Origin: Tyto alba
Lineage: Eukaryota > Chordata > Aves > Strigiformes > Tytonidae
DNA: 64,000 nucleotides
Reading direction: 5' to 3'
Assembly (NCBI RefSeq): GCF_018691265.1
Contig: NW_024881313.1
Coordinates: 35,271,518 to 35,335,517, forward strand
The translations under genes and the position numbers were made by a program. How positions within the stretch are numbered: position 1 is the stretch's first letter; each line of letters opens with the position of its first letter. Positions 11,976 to 25,780 of this stretch are shown piece by piece. The notes beneath the pieces were generated by a model. The model did no database searches and was not told the DNA's origin. It worked only from the letters and a program-made list of their open reading frames with translations.

Positions 11976-14296
11976 CTGAATGGAGACACAAAGCAAAAAT
12001 TTAGTTTGGTAGTACACTCCCGCCATTTTCCTTCTCTTCTGACTTTCCTCCTGAAAAGATATGGCTGGTTAGTGGAACACTGGAAAAAAAAAAATGGTAA
12101 ATGCAAGTTGTGAAATTAGACCACTACAAAAAAAAAGGAGATTTTGACATCAACACATATACAGAACTCTTGCCAACTCACAAGACCTTGTTTCTGCTTC
12201 AGTGCAAAATTTAGAGAAATATAGACTTTCAAGGTTGTTGTTTTTCTTTTTAACTAAGCACACAGAAATCATCTTAATGTCAGCTTGCACAAAGTGGATG
12301 TGAGAGGAGAGCACTGTTACAAAACCACCTCTCTGTGATGCCGGTTCTGTAGGTTTCCTGTACACTCCTCAAGGTGTGTGTATCTTCCACTATTGAAAAT
12401 ATGAGTCATGTAAGTGTTATAATTTGGGGCTTTCTGGATGAAAGCACCTGTAAGTTCTAACCATTTCCAGCAGAGATAAAAGATCTTAGCATTACCATTC
12501 AATTACTAATCTTAAACTTACTGATTAGAAACAAGTCTTCTAGATTGCTGACAGACATGACTTTATACCATAGACTAGAAGAATGATGTACATGTCACTC
12601 TGATTCTGCACTTTTTCACTTTTTCTGGTTTCTGCACAGCCTCTAAAGGAGAAGAAAACTTGACAGGTGCTCAGCATTGAAGTTCATATTTCTCAAAGAC
12701 TATTTCTTTGAAATAAACTATATATTTCCAAATCTGGAGACAGCATGGAGGGGATCCAATGTGCTTCATGTTCTCAGAGCTTTGGTAGTGCCCAGCTGGT
12801 CAGAAATGTGGATGCTATCAGGCACAGAATTGGAGTCTGGGTGAACTACATAGCAGTAGAGATTATGGATCAGATTAAAAAACACATGGAGAAATTGGGT
12901 TCTGCATGCTCAAATCAGTGTTCACAGACTGAATTCTTATCAAGCAGAGAGTGAGAAACAAACAGCTCTCCAACACCATAGGTATCATACCAATTTGCAT
13001 GTATTAAAAAAAGAACTAAAATTAATTGACGCATATTATGAAATATTATTTTCTTAGAAGAGAGACACCTATGCATCTTGCTCATCACAGTTCTCTTACT
13101 CCCATCTTATTTTAGCTGTTTTCACAACCTCAGTTATCATAGTATTGATTATCTCACACTCACCAGTGTGAGTGTGCAAAACTTATCTGGAAGGATTGTA
13201 CTTTATTGTTATTTTAAAGATAGCAGCTAAATCTAAAAACAGGGGTTCTTCTACACTACATAAAAAATAGGTGCTTAATGTAGAAGGAAGTTCTAGGCTC
13301 CCCTATGAAGACAGACAGCTCTGGTGGGAAATCTTCCTTTTTATTTTAGGAGGGGATGATTTTTCCTCTGAACTCCATTGTTGGCTGACCAGCCCAGCGT
13401 CACCCATGAGGTTTATGATAAAGCAGGATAAGATGAGCCTGGTCCCCTAAGCCGCAATCTAGTGTCCTCTACGGAGCAACCTTTTTGCTGAATATGCATT
13501 CATTTATCTATAAGTGCTGTCTACACAGTTAAACATCTTTGTAAAACTTGTTCAATTTGTTAAATTATTTAGCTATTGATAGTTTTACTGTGGCATGTGG
13601 GTGACAGTGAGCCTAAGGGCAGGAGGTCTCAGAGACACCAAGCCTGGACTCACTGCAACGGGCTGGAAATCTGCTGGGATAAGACAGCCCATCTCTGCAG
13701 AGGATGAAGTGGCACAGAGGCTGAATGACATGCTTTACCATGTCACTCTTTAACAAAGTGTGACACAAACTCACCTGCTGTGTACAGCAGTGACCCAACA
13801 ACTGACATGGAAGAAAGGTCTTAATAAACACTTCTGCATTTTAATGGTGTGTGCTACAAAAACTTCAGAGTAAACAGGCAGACTGGATTAATGATCTGAT
13901 GTTTTAGGCCCCTTAGACACTGGGGAGATAAAAATCACCAGTGAAGCCTTTGCTTCCATCTCCAAGAAAGCAGATATGAACCTGGGACATGAACAAACCT
14001 AAGAAGTTATTTTAAAGTAATGCTATAGGTTTGACATGCTTCTTCCACCTAAATCCCGCTCAATCAATGATTACATTTAAAGATGAAAATCTGGGTTTGA
14101 ATTAAAAACCATCTTAAACTCACCAACGCTTCCAAACTGAGGCAGCACCCATTTTTTATCTTCCCTATTTCTTACCCGTCTTGATTATATCCTGTACTCT
14201 GAAGTTTCATTAACATATAGACCAAAGCCTTCTCCTTTCATTCATTCTCCCCATTGAATGTTGCCTAAATAATGAGAAAAGATCGAAGGATTTGGT

Positions 14297-14420
14297 CAGG
14301 GCTTTGAGCAACCTGATCTAGTGAAAAGTGTCCCTGCTCATGGCAGAGGAGTTGGAACTAGGTGATCCTTAAGGTCCCTTCCAACCCAGACCATTCTACA
14401 ATTCTTTGATTCTATGATTT
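14297..14420 (+). repeat. CR1 LINE 3' end
   Basis: The phrases gagcaacctgatctagtg, tgtccctgctcatggcag, ggaactaggtgatcctt and cccttccaaccca, followed by the short terminal repeat 'attctttgattctatgattt', are the typical 3' tail of sauropsid CR1 elements. Plus orientation, antisense to SCN5A. Only about 125 nt remain, as is usual for the strong 5' truncation of this family. Confidence 0.88.
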
Positions 14421-15340
14421 GTCTAATAGCAGTAAGCAGATGTGCAGCATACTTATATACTAAAGCCGTTCAAATAAGTAATATTAAAACTGTAATATAA
14501 CTGGCATTATTGAGATATTACAATAGGAGTAACACTGTGGCACATATTTCTATCTTTGATGGAAAATGTAGTGCAGAAAATGGACTTAACCCCACAAAGC
14601 CTTGGAGCTTCCTATACAGAAAGGCTGGAGGCATAAGAAAAACAACTCAGTGGTAACATGCTCAGTGACAGAAACCAAGATCCATATGCTAACATAACAA
14701 GAAAAGCTCATTAATTTGTAAAATGAATGTAGAGATTTAGAAGAAAATTAATCAAATATAGAGCACCCAACACCCTTCTTTGCTAACATCACCCACAATG
14801 ACTGAAAGTCAGATTGTCTCAAGGTCTTCAAATTGACTTGGTTCGGGCATCTGCATGATCCCTCATCCTGGATTTAAGTCCTATAACTCCCCTTTCTATC
14901 AAGATAGAAGATCTTCTGTTCAAATCCTGCAAGACCAGACTTCAGATCTGAGCTGATTACCATTTTCTTTAGAGTGCCGTAAATGTCACCCTGAAACACA
15001 TCACAGGTGCTGTTGTCCTCCTGACACAGATTTACACAGCATTAGATATCTCTTCAGCGGATTAAGCTGTGAAGCTGTGTGATATTTGGCAATGATTTAC
15101 AAGGCTGGAATCAGAACTGAGTTTGACACAACTTGTTTAAATGCTTGGATATTGGTTTTGAAGGTATCCCCGTCAAATTTTATTTATGTGAGAATTACTA
15201 ACGCAGAGACTTGGCCATTTGGACTTGATTAAAAGTGACCCGGAAGGCTATTTTTAGGAAAAAAGTCAAGCAGTTTTCAAAATTGGTGCTGACTGTCCCA
15301 CATAATCACAGCAAAAGGTGAAGTCAGCTGTTTCTGTTAC

Positions 15341-15364
15341 TTTTTTTTTTTTTTTTTTTTTTTT
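15341..15364 (+). repeat. Poly(T) tract, 24 nt
   Basis: Uninterrupted T run on the plus strand in intron 21, followed by a near-duplicate of its 5' flank (tttctgttac before, tttctgttac after). That direct duplication could reflect a short target-site-like repeat or slippage. Confidence 0.92.
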
Positions 15365-16475
15365 ATTTCTGTTACAAGGCTGTGCAGCCCAGAGCTACTG
15401 TAAGGTTCTGCTTTGTGTTCTGCTTGGTATCAGAAATGTGCTGGTACACAGAAAATAACTCCAGGGTCAACGCAACCTTCAGATTGACAATATGGCAAAC
15501 ACTTCTAATCTTTTCAGTATCTGTTCGCAAATAGTTTTGTAGGTTTTTCAGAAAAAAATACCTCTGAAGACCAGGCAGCACTGTAACATTGTGGAGAGCA
15601 GCTCAATCCTAAGGAGTCACTATTGCCTGGAATCATTTCCCATAAAATGCACAACTTGCTCTTGAGCTTGAGCTTTCACCTCACCTTCACTTTTCACATG
15701 GCATGTGTGCTAACAGGTCAGCTATGGAGTCTCTCATCTTCCTGTGCACTTCTTCTGACCCAAGAAGCCTTATTATTTTTCTAATTTGCAGATGCCCTGT
15801 TTCTAGCATTTCCCTTGAGAGCCTTTCCAGAATCTGCTAGATCTTACTAGGAAGCTTTGACAGCTTTCCATCTAAACCTTCCTTATCCTTAACTTATTCA
15901 AGTAATAATATCCTCCATCTTAACTCTAGACTGTTCTTTATCCCCTGGACTTGCTGTACATTTGGTGCCTCTGAAGTCCCCAGGACAGTATTGTCACAGG
16001 AATGTTCTATCTAGCATGAACGCCAGTGTATAACCCGTCTGGCAATGAAGGTCCCTAAGGAAGAGGGTGATCCTTATAAATTGGTGTATGCAAACCTGCT
16101 ACACATATATTAACAGCAAAAATCTCACCAATTGCATGGGCTAGGATTTCAACCACTTGGCATCTCTTCCCTTTTTCTTTCCTCAAATCATCTCAGGGCA
16201 GCCCAACAAGAGCCCAGCCTCAGTACTGTCAGCAACTTCCCAAAATTTATTCCACTCCAAAAGAGTGGAAACCCTGAAAGAGTCATTATTTATTGCTCAG
16301 CTCAATGGCAGTTTCCCAGATAAGCTCAGGCTTCAAGCAAAGCCACGATGATGTTACCTGCACACCTTGGTTTCTTCTTGCCATTGTAGACAGGCAGGGA
16401 CTGTTGATCTCTTTGATCCCGACATTTAGGTAAGTTTTTTACTCCTGTTTCTTACTTTCTTTGCCCAGACATAGT

Positions 16476-16592
16476 TTTATGTATGTATTTATAAATATAA
16501 CTATAAATATATCTATATACCTCTAGACCTGTATTTCTGTATTTTTATATCACTACGTATTTCTATATGCGAATTTCTCTATATAGATTTTA
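16476..16592. repeat. AT-rich simple sequence
   Basis: Irregular repeats of tatgtattta, tataaatata and tatctata units make up a low-complexity block. No gene or transposon is recognised. Confidence 0.7.
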
Positions 16593-18006
16593 CAATGGTT
16601 TGTATGACAGTGTCCTGGAGCTGGGTAAAGAGAGAGATAAATGAACCCCACAGCTTTCATTTTGCCATTTTCTGTTATGCTCAAGTAAAAAATGAGAGCT
16701 TGTAAATTTTGTGACTGCATTTAACACTAGAAATACCAGCCATGGGGATTATCAGACCCATGGCTGGTGTTTTGAAAGCCAGTGTCCTGTAATTTTTTCA
16801 GTAACTGCTACTTTTTTGTTTCACTATTTTAGTGGAATATTGTCCTTCTTGAGATGAGAAATATGACTTGTGTATTTGTACCCAGGTGACACCCATGTAA
16901 TATTAGGTTCCCCGTGTGCTCACATTGGTGATCACAGTAATTCATCTGTTAGGTATGCAGCTTTTCTGGACTATTAAAATTGTTCACTACGAACACACTG
17001 AAATAAAGTTATACAATAGGAACGTATGTCTTCATTATCTGACAGTGCCTAAAGAAATCAGTGTTGTAAACCAATGTAAACCCCAGTAAAGCTGTCAGAA
17101 GAGAATTTTAAAGCTGCAGAAAGACAATAATAAAGCAGAAAGTGCAATAATGCAGCTTCCTTTCAGCACACACAAGGGAAACTATCTTTAATCAAAAGAT
17201 CACAGACTCTTTTTCCCAAGGAGATACTGTATTTATAACAGTAGTAGGGTTTCTTCCTATATGCATACATTTTAATAGTGTATTAGCAGCATGTACAGAT
17301 TCCCTACCCATGAAATTATGCTGGTGGCAGTAATCTGAGGGGTGCAGTCTTTGGGAGCAGAGTTTCACCTGAGACTGACAAAGTTTCCAAATGGCTTTGA
17401 GCTGGAATAGGGGCCGCTCCTCTCTTTTTCACGTTCTTTCCCACCAGCCTAAAAGCACATCACTTCAGATAACCAGTGAGCATCCACTGGACCAAGCTGA
17501 AAGCAGACCTGAGTGGCACCATTCAAAGGCATAGACTGCATTTTTGAATTAACCCCAGATCACCACTGAGATTAATTAATCGCAGAGCCCAGGGAACAAG
17601 GAGTTCTGCCCAAACAACAGTAAAAATCCTGCTTGGCTGATCATATAAATCCTAAAACCCATGAGAACAACAAAAATCTCTACTAAATGTCTGCCTGCTG
17701 CAGCACACGGCTGTGAGCAATACCCTGCAAGCTGCTGTCTCAGAGGGAAGAGGAGACCTCCTTCCTGATTTGGGCAACAGCATATGTTTTATGCAGCTAG
17801 GGATTTCATCAAATTAACCTGCTTGTTCAAATTAAAGGGGAGGGAGCGGGGAAAGAAAGGACATCTGAAAGGGAACATAGCAGCTGAGTTGAAAGCTCTG
17901 GCCACTTATTTAAATAAGCAGTTTCAGCTAATGCAGGCCCCCAGTGCTTTCAAATAGCTTTTTGTGTGCCCCAGGAACACCTGTCTCTGACTCTCTAATT
18001 GTGCTT

Positions 18007-18010
<4 letters not shown>

Positions 18011-18038
<28 letters not shown>
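18011..18038 (+). repeat. Poly(A) tract, 28 nt
   Basis: Uninterrupted A run on the plus strand in intron 21. No retroposed body with gene similarity is visible upstream of it. Confidence 0.95.
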
Positions 18039-18041
<3 letters not shown>

Positions 18042-18888
18042 GAAGAAAGAGATCTTGGATTACTTTGGGTGCCTCTTTTCAATGCAGTCTGGTTTCTCCT
18101 GTCCATTGCTGCCAAGGATACCCAAAGATATCTTCACAGCCTGAGCAGCAGCCCAGTGTCTTTAAGAGCGAGGCCTGCAGTCCCAAGTTGTTCCGTTTGA
18201 TTTGAAAAGGAAGAAAATTAGGTCTGCACCCCAAATGCAAACTGGAAAAACTACAGGGAAAGGAGAATTTGCTAATCAAAATACATAGAATTTCTAATTG
18301 CCACTCTGAAACACTGTTGGGAGAAACAGGCTTGTAATGAGTGTCATTCTCTTTAGCATCTACCATTTCTGAGCAGACTTTTATTATCACCTTACTTTTT
18401 AAAAATATCACTTTAACCTTTTACTCTGACATTGCATTTTCTGCTATATAGATGCCTAACTCTATGGTTGCACCTGTCAATTCAGAAATTGCATGTTATG
18501 AATAAAGGGCATAAAGTTACAGAAAAGTCTTAAAATTAGGACACTAGAGAGAGACTAAGCTGACCTAAACTAAATTCCAACCTCTGCTACCTGTTTCCTT
18601 GAATCACAACCCTCACATTCAGGTAAAGACTATGAACTCCTTAGGGCTGCTCTGGAGTTAGTCTATGGCATGGAGATGAAACTGTGTCTGCAAATGAGCT
18701 AATGAACAGCTTCCCTCACTGGCAGCAGAGTTCATTGCTGCTTGTGGAGTGCTCTCCTGTATTATAAATATGAAAATATGATGAGCTACATGAGCGTCTA
18801 GATTAATTATAAACAAAAATTATCTCTTGGAAAGCTCAACACTACTTCTTATAACTCAGATTAAAAAAGGTTTTTACATCATCTCATC

Positions 18889-18905
18889 TTTTTTTTTTTT
18901 TTTTT
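18889..18905 (+). repeat. Poly(T) tract, 17 nt
   Basis: T run on the plus strand in intron 21, followed by further T-rich sequence up to about 18940. Confidence 0.9.
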
Positions 18906-19992
18906 CTCAACGCCTTTTCCTTTTTTATTTTTTTTTGTTTCCCCATTTACTACACAAACTAAGGCTGTGACACTCTGTTAATATTCCAGCTTCTCAGCTT
19001 GTTTCCTGGTCCTCATGTCCATGCTTTTCAAGGCAATGTTTCCTTTTCAGAGGGCAGCCTTGTTGCAAACAGCATGTGCCACTCCTGTTGGTTTAAATGC
19101 TTTTAAATAAACCATTCCTGCATCCTAATTGCTTCCTGGTGGTTTCCAGAAGAGCCTCTTTACATCTCACTGTTCTCTTAATCTGTCACCTCCTATACAC
19201 CTGCTCAGGCTTTTCTAACAACTCCAGTCAATTCCCAAGGCAGATGGCTGAAAATCAAGAATTAAACCTCAGCTAATTTTTGAAGGTGAGTTGAACGACC
19301 TGCTGCTGCAAGTTTACATCCACTGAGACATCAAACTGACTTACTGACTTGCAGTTTTCCCACCCCACCCTCTCCAAATGGATTTTCTGCTTGTCTCAAA
19401 TCACCTTTTCATTGCAAACAGACACCTTTGTCAGACCTTCAGGTCCCAGTTATAAGCACTGGGTAGGGATTGCAGAGGGATTTCTGTGACTTTTGGGGAC
19501 CATGCGATACTCCTTGATCAGCCAAACCTTTGCTAAGACCCAAAGCCTTTCTCCTTGGTGCAGCAGTGGTGCCCGTGCGGGTGGAGCTGCCTTGAAAAGT
19601 CTGTTATTTCTGTTGGGATTTAGAGGAAAAGACTTTCTTCATCATTGACTACATTCTGCTTCTCATCCAGATGCCATGTCGAGACCGCCTTGATTTAGGG
19701 CAGCTGAAGAGAAAAGTTATTCTCCTCTTAAAAGATCTCCAAAACCACTGCACAATTCATCCCAGGGTACCTTCTTGATGCTGAATGTTGTTGTCAGAAG
19801 TAGATGGGAATATGCTTGATTATTATTTATTATTTGAAGATAACATTACAATGCCAGGGGTGTGCATAGTGATTACTGAGAGAACATTGCCCTGGGGGCT
19901 CAGCCCCATCAACTGTGCTGCATTTCTATCCCAGCTGGTGGGAGTTGAGGTTCTGAGCTGAAGGCATGCTTATTTCTGGGCAGGATTAGGAT

Positions 19993-19993
<1 letters not shown>

Positions 19994-20023
<30 letters not shown>
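19994..20023 (+). repeat. Poly(A) tract, 30 nt
   Basis: Longest uninterrupted A run in the window, in intron 21, followed by purine-rich gggaaaaagagaagaggaaa. Confidence 0.95.
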
Positions 20024-20026
<3 letters not shown>

Positions 20027-21455
20027 AAAAAGAGAAGAGGAAAAATCTGTTTGGCCTGTTTCTTCAAGGTTCCACAAGATGCTGTTCCGGATTTGCTTGA
20101 TGACCTAAACCATTTATTTACCCAGATATTCCAAATCAATATGAAAAATACCAAGTTGATGTGAGTAATATGACAGTTTTAACTTGAAAATAATCTCTGT
20201 TTAGTTGGATTGTTGAACCTGATTGATCCTGTTATTGTATTGAATATGCTAGGATGGAGAGGGACTCTGAAGAATTATAGGATCCCCAATTTCTGCCAGA
20301 AAGGATGATGGTACAAGTAGGAGTACATACTACAAGTAGGAATTATCTTCAACTGTCTTTGCACAAAACACCCCAAAGCCAGTCATACCAGGGTAGGAGG
20401 CCACCACAAAGTCTCTACACCACTGGGGAACAGCTTTCAAGTTTCATCCCAATTCCTTTGATCTCTCTTCCCCCTGATAAAGAATCCCTGACCCCTCTGC
20501 AGTCTGCTTCTCTCCCTTCGTTTCTTCCTTCTCCCTCCTACTGGTGCCAGTCTCTTGAGCTGTGCCTGACCATCCTGGATGGAGCCCCAAGGGTGGTGGG
20601 AAGATGTTTCCCAGCCTGCAACAGTTGGGGTTGCAAAGGTGCTGGTCATCAGGGAGAGGAACTGTAGGACAACCCTCCTCTGTCCCTGCAGAGGGTGTGG
20701 GACTCTGGGCTGTTAAACGCAGTCTACAGTCCCTTCCAGCTCTGTTCCTCCGTGCAAGGGAGAACATCACTGTATAAGGAATTTGGCTGCTACACTCACA
20801 GTAATGGAAGGGGCCAAGAGAGCTGCATGCAAGAGCTCCAGGATTTTATTCATTATTTTCTTTTTAAGCATATTCTTCTAAAAAAGGACATTGAAATGTG
20901 CTCCATCTTTAAATAACTTCAAGAAATAAATACGATTGGTAAACCTAGTTGAGTATAATCTGAGTTGAGATGGGTTTTTTACACCACTTTCAAAAGTTGA
21001 AATTCTCCCCCAGTAATTGAAATTCTTCAGTAATTGCAGTAATTCTTCACATTACAACCATTTTGCAAGGTGTAGGTAGGCAGTGGAGCTGTTCTTACTG
21101 CTGGACTTTTCTCCTCACCTTCGATGACTGTCCCTTTTCCTCCAGCTGCAGTGTGCTTTGTCCAGCTGTGCTTTGTCTGAAACCAAGCTTGTGCTTCCAC
21201 TTGGCAAAGTCCTGTTGCTCTCCTTTTAGCATCTATGTGGTAACTAACATGAGGTGCAAACCAAGATAAGACAAGACATTTGGATGTTTTTGCATGTGTT
21301 ATGTTGAGATAAAATGTGAGGAGACAGAAGGGAGATTTACAGCATCGGCTGACCTGCTAACACACATCAAAACCACTTATCTCATCTTCATGTGGAAATT
21401 TTTTTTTCACTTATCCTGAAATAGCCAATATGTAGTAAACCAGCATTTTTTCTCT

Positions 21456-21458
<3 letters not shown>

Positions 21459-21487
<29 letters not shown>
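21459..21487 (+). repeat. Poly(T) tract, 29 nt
   Basis: T run preceded by a short tctctct stretch on the plus strand in intron 21. Confidence 0.95.
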
Positions 21488-23900
21488 CCTTCAAAATCAG
21501 CTTCCCTGGCTTCTGAAGAGGGATTCTCTTTCTTATTAGTTATCTGGGAGATTTTTGCCATCAGCAGAGGCCCAGAAGAATGTGCACTGAGACATCTTGA
21601 AAAATCTTACGTGAGCAATTGCTTTGAGGAACTAGAAAAAAAACTAGTCAAAAAATGAACTTGGAAGTAATAGTACCCTATTGTAACCCATGGATTTTTG
21701 GTAACTCTCAGAGAGCACTAAACTCACTTTTAAGATGCTTCTCCATGTGACAAGCTATATTATTTTTACTTTAACGCAGCTGTATTTTTGTCATTCTGTT
21801 CCTGAGTGCCTTTCTGAACAGAAACTAGATGAAATTCACATCCTTCTAGGATAATTTCCCAAGAATATAAATTGGATTTCAGTGCTGTTTGAGAACAACT
21901 CATTACAGCAGATTGTGTAATTACTGGTAAAGCAAACAGAAATCACCTTGCTAATCAACAGGGAATACAGATGGAAAAAACAATTAAAGTAATCATAAGC
22001 CATCAATATTTACTTCACACAGCAAGTTTTTAATTGTCACTTAAAGACAATCCAACACAAGGGCATAATTTAATTCATTTCAGTTTTTAACTAGGGATAG
22101 AAAGACTGTTTTAAATTGTTCATCTCAAATTCAAAGATTACTAGTTGTCTCTCAACTCGTCTAGCAGTGAAGTATCCAAAGTAGAAATCTTAGAGCAAGT
22201 GTTTTCCAGGAAGCTATCTTGGAAAATGTAATATCTGTATTTTTTAAGCATTCAGTGAAAATGATGGTGCATTTAGTAACTGAACATCCATGAGCAGTTC
22301 TCAAACAAATAGGAAATTTGGCAGCAAATTGGAAATTTGGAGAGCTGCTCAACGGGGAATACAGATTTCTAGGTACAAACTCAGCAGCTCCATGCAAACA
22401 CCAGAAAAATGCTGTGTTATAACCATTCACAAAAGATATGGGGGGCTGTGAAACGTGCATATTATTTTACTTCCATAAAAGCATCTACAAAATCATGCCT
22501 GTTGGACTTGTTGAATAACAAATTTGAGATATCTAGCCTCCAAATCCATTTCTGAGCCTTGCTTGAACTACTTTGCAGACAGAAATACTGCTTAAAGCTG
22601 TTGAGAGCCCGTGCCTCCACAGCAGCAGAGCAGGCTCTCTGGGAAAAGGGTTGGAAGGAGAAATCTTTCTCCAAGGTGATGCAGCTGGAGAGAAACTGGT
22701 GGGGCATCAGGGAAAAAACTGAGAACTAGAGATGATCTTCCCCTCCCCACCACAAGACGTAGTGTTAGGACCTGTTGCTGGAGATGGCTGACGGGGAAGG
22801 AGTTTTCGACACAGCATTTCTAAAAATGCAGTTGCTTAAGAAAATAGCTTTTCCCAAGTATCAAATCTTGAAAGATGGGATAATCTTAGAAAGAAATGGT
22901 GGAGAAACTGTCATCCCCCCTCATCTCCAAAATCACTAAATGATAATCAGGGTTTCTTTTAAGCCTGGATTGGGACTAACTTTTGGTCAATTAAATTGAA
23001 CCCAAAAGCTGCAATGGAGATGATGGATTTGTGATAATGGACTTTTGTAGACAGATTACATTAGTGCCCGTTTAAGAGGATTTTTCTGTGTATGCCACAG
23101 GCAATGAAACTTGGCTGAGTATTCTTACTAATGAGTTAGAGACTTTACATCCCTTTCCTGAAACCTTTCTCATGACAGCTTCTGTAGGGTACGGTCTCTC
23201 CTCTCTGCCTTCAATGCGTGATCAGCTAGCAAAGAAGCTGCTGACTGCAACACTTCCAGTCTTTGAATGATGCTAAGCTCCAGACTGATGCCTTTCCCAA
23301 ACTGACCACTGCAGGGGAATAATCCATCCGCTGTCAGCAGAGACTGGGACATAGCTCTGAATTAATTGGCTGAAGCTCAGACTAGATAAGCTCAAGATAA
23401 TATTTATAGGTCAGAGGAAACAATTGAAAGGAACATCAATTATGACAGCAACATCCACAGCTGGTGGAGTTTATCTGTCCCTTGTTTCAAACCCCAACAC
23501 TCTCTGCCTGTTGCAGGGCATGCCTGGATGAGAGCAGTTTTCATAAACATTCATTCTCAATGCCATGTGCCTCCATCTCTGGCCAAGTTTAGACTTCTTG
23601 TTTAATCTGCTTTGTACAAAGAGGTTTTGATTGCATGAATGCTTGGAAAATATCTATTCTTTGTGAAAATATTTGCCTGTGCATCCTAGTAAAGAGGATT
23701 GTGCATAAATGCCATTCCTGATGGTGATATCAATGTCTGTCTACGCTTCAGATATACTACAGTCTCTGCTTTTCCCTCATTTGAAAAGAGCTGTGGAATG
23801 AGTGCCCACCACTCCAGTTCATGAGCACAGAGAGGCTATATTTGCAGTGTAGAAGGGGGGTTATTTTTAGCAGTATACTTGTTATTTGCAGGGAGGTAAC

Positions 23901-23916
23901 ATGTACATATGTACAT
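23901..23916. repeat. 16-bp perfect palindrome
   Basis: ATGTACATATGTACAT is its own reverse complement. It is AT-rich and may be chance. Confidence 0.9.
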
Positions 23917-24344
23917 TAATGCTGTTTGTTCAGTATATCCAAATTTCAGTAGATATCTAAGGCATCTTTCCCAGATGCCCTAAGTTGAAATGAGCCTGTA
24001 TTTTGTGGTCTGATTGCTCCTTTCTCCCTTCCTCCCAAAGAAATCTGTTGTGGTGCTGTTGATAGGACTTTACTGTATTGCAATGTATTTAAAAGCACTC
24101 TCTTATGGTTTTGCTACACTAGCACGCTTCTTTGAGATGCAGAGAAGCCCATTATCAGAGATCATCCTTTAGGGATTCTACATCCAGCAAAAATAGCTCT
24201 CAGTTTGTGGATTACTGCATGTTTTGATGCTCAGGCTTTGCAATACAAAATTTTCTTTAGTAATCCACAATTGTCAGATGGAGCCTTTGCTGTTCCACTG
24301 GCCCAAATCAGTGTTAAAGCTCTTTCACAGGGCAGGGTAAGTAC

Positions 24345-24369
24345 AAAAAAAAAAAAAAAAAAAAAAAAA
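24345..24369 (+). repeat. Poly(A) tract, 25 nt
   Basis: Uninterrupted A run on the plus strand in intron 21. Confidence 0.95.
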
Positions 24370-25639
24370 TTTCAGCAGCAATATGTTTATACCCCCTCTG
24401 GGTTCACTTCCCATTTAGAAATAGTGAATACTTGCAAAATTTGAGCTGGTTTTATGAATTATTCACATCAGAAAAAGGATTCTGAGTTGCATTTGTACAA
24501 TGAGAAAACACAGATGATAGATGGTTTCACATGTCCAATGAAAAATCAACCATCGCAGCTTGAATTTTGAATACTGATACCAAACTGCTAATGAATAATT
24601 TGCAGATCAGGAATTTTTAAGTGAATAATTTTAAACAAATAAATTTGAGAAAATCAGACAAGTGGTTCATCTGTTTCTTTTGGAGCAGCTAATTCACCCA
24701 TTCACTCCCTTCTGCAGCTCAGTTGCAATGATTTGGTTCTCAAAGGACCAGAAAGAAAATGTAAATGAAAGTAAAAAGTGTGCTGGAAAAAAGATAGCAT
24801 GTTACTCTGCCAATTCAGAGTGGCAGGGTGTGTGAGCAATAGGGTAGGAGAAGAGCATCTGTTAAATCCGCTAAAAATATAGTACTAGGTTCTCATAATC
24901 TGCATTGGAAAATGACTTTGAAGAAAAGAATGGGGCATGGGGAAAAACTTTATTCATTAAGAACACTAAAGGACAAGAAATTTCCTAGAGTCAATCAATA
25001 ACTAAAACAGCTCAAGGGTAGAACAACCTTTTGGTTAGATTGGGAGCCTGCAAAAATAACCTTCAAAAGTGGACTAAGAGAATATAAAACTCTGGGTCAG
25101 TAATAAGGCTCTGGGGTGGATTTTCTGGGGATAAGGGGAGACCCGTGGGCCTGTTGTCCCCCTTCCCCCATAGCACTGTTTCATGCCATATGTGCTCTGG
25201 ATGTGCGGCTGGGGAGGTGAAGCCTCTTTCCCCAGACCACCTGTGGCTGCCTCTGCAATCTGTTGTTATAATCACAAACCCCACCATTAAAAAGCAAACA
25301 CGTAGCTAAATTTTGGGGTTACATACTGACTTTGCATTCTTGTGTAGCCCCTGTTCCAAGGGGGTTTTTATCATGGAGGACAGAATTTAGCTTAGTTTTT
25401 GTTTTATTCTCTATGGGATTAATTAGATGTCATGCTACAAAGTATGTATTTCTAACAAGCATGTAACTGATCTCAAATTGTTAATGATGCAGCAGAGCTC
25501 CAAATTGTTTCCGTGAATTCATCATGCAAACTCATCAAGAAGACCCCTACTTATAGTTGTGACAATATTAAGTCCTCATCTAGCCCTTCTAGTCTTCAGA
25601 AGCTCATTAAAACAATAGCTTCAATAACAAATTCCTGGA

Positions 25640-25780
25640 AGCTCATATAATACTTTAGGTGAGCCTTATTAGTCCCATTTTACAGATCGAGAAATCAGGA
25701 AAGAAAACTGATGTCATTCGACCTAAACCACAATAAGAACAGTTTTCAGGGCTGGGCTACGACTTAGGAACTGATGGTTT
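25640..25780 (+). repeat. MIR-like SINE relic
   Basis: The plus strand contains 'ttattagtcccattttacag', close to the MIR phrase 'attattatccccattttaca', then gaaatcagga in the position of 'gaaactgagg', and further on 'cagggctgggctacgactta', which resembles 'cagagctgggattcgaaccc'. Order and spacing agree with MIR. Called from remembered consensus, without an alignment. Confidence 0.6.

Noticed and set aside
15640..15990. Pyrimidine-rich stretch that might be antisense LINE
   Set aside because: Only loose word matches, with no consistent order of landmarks.
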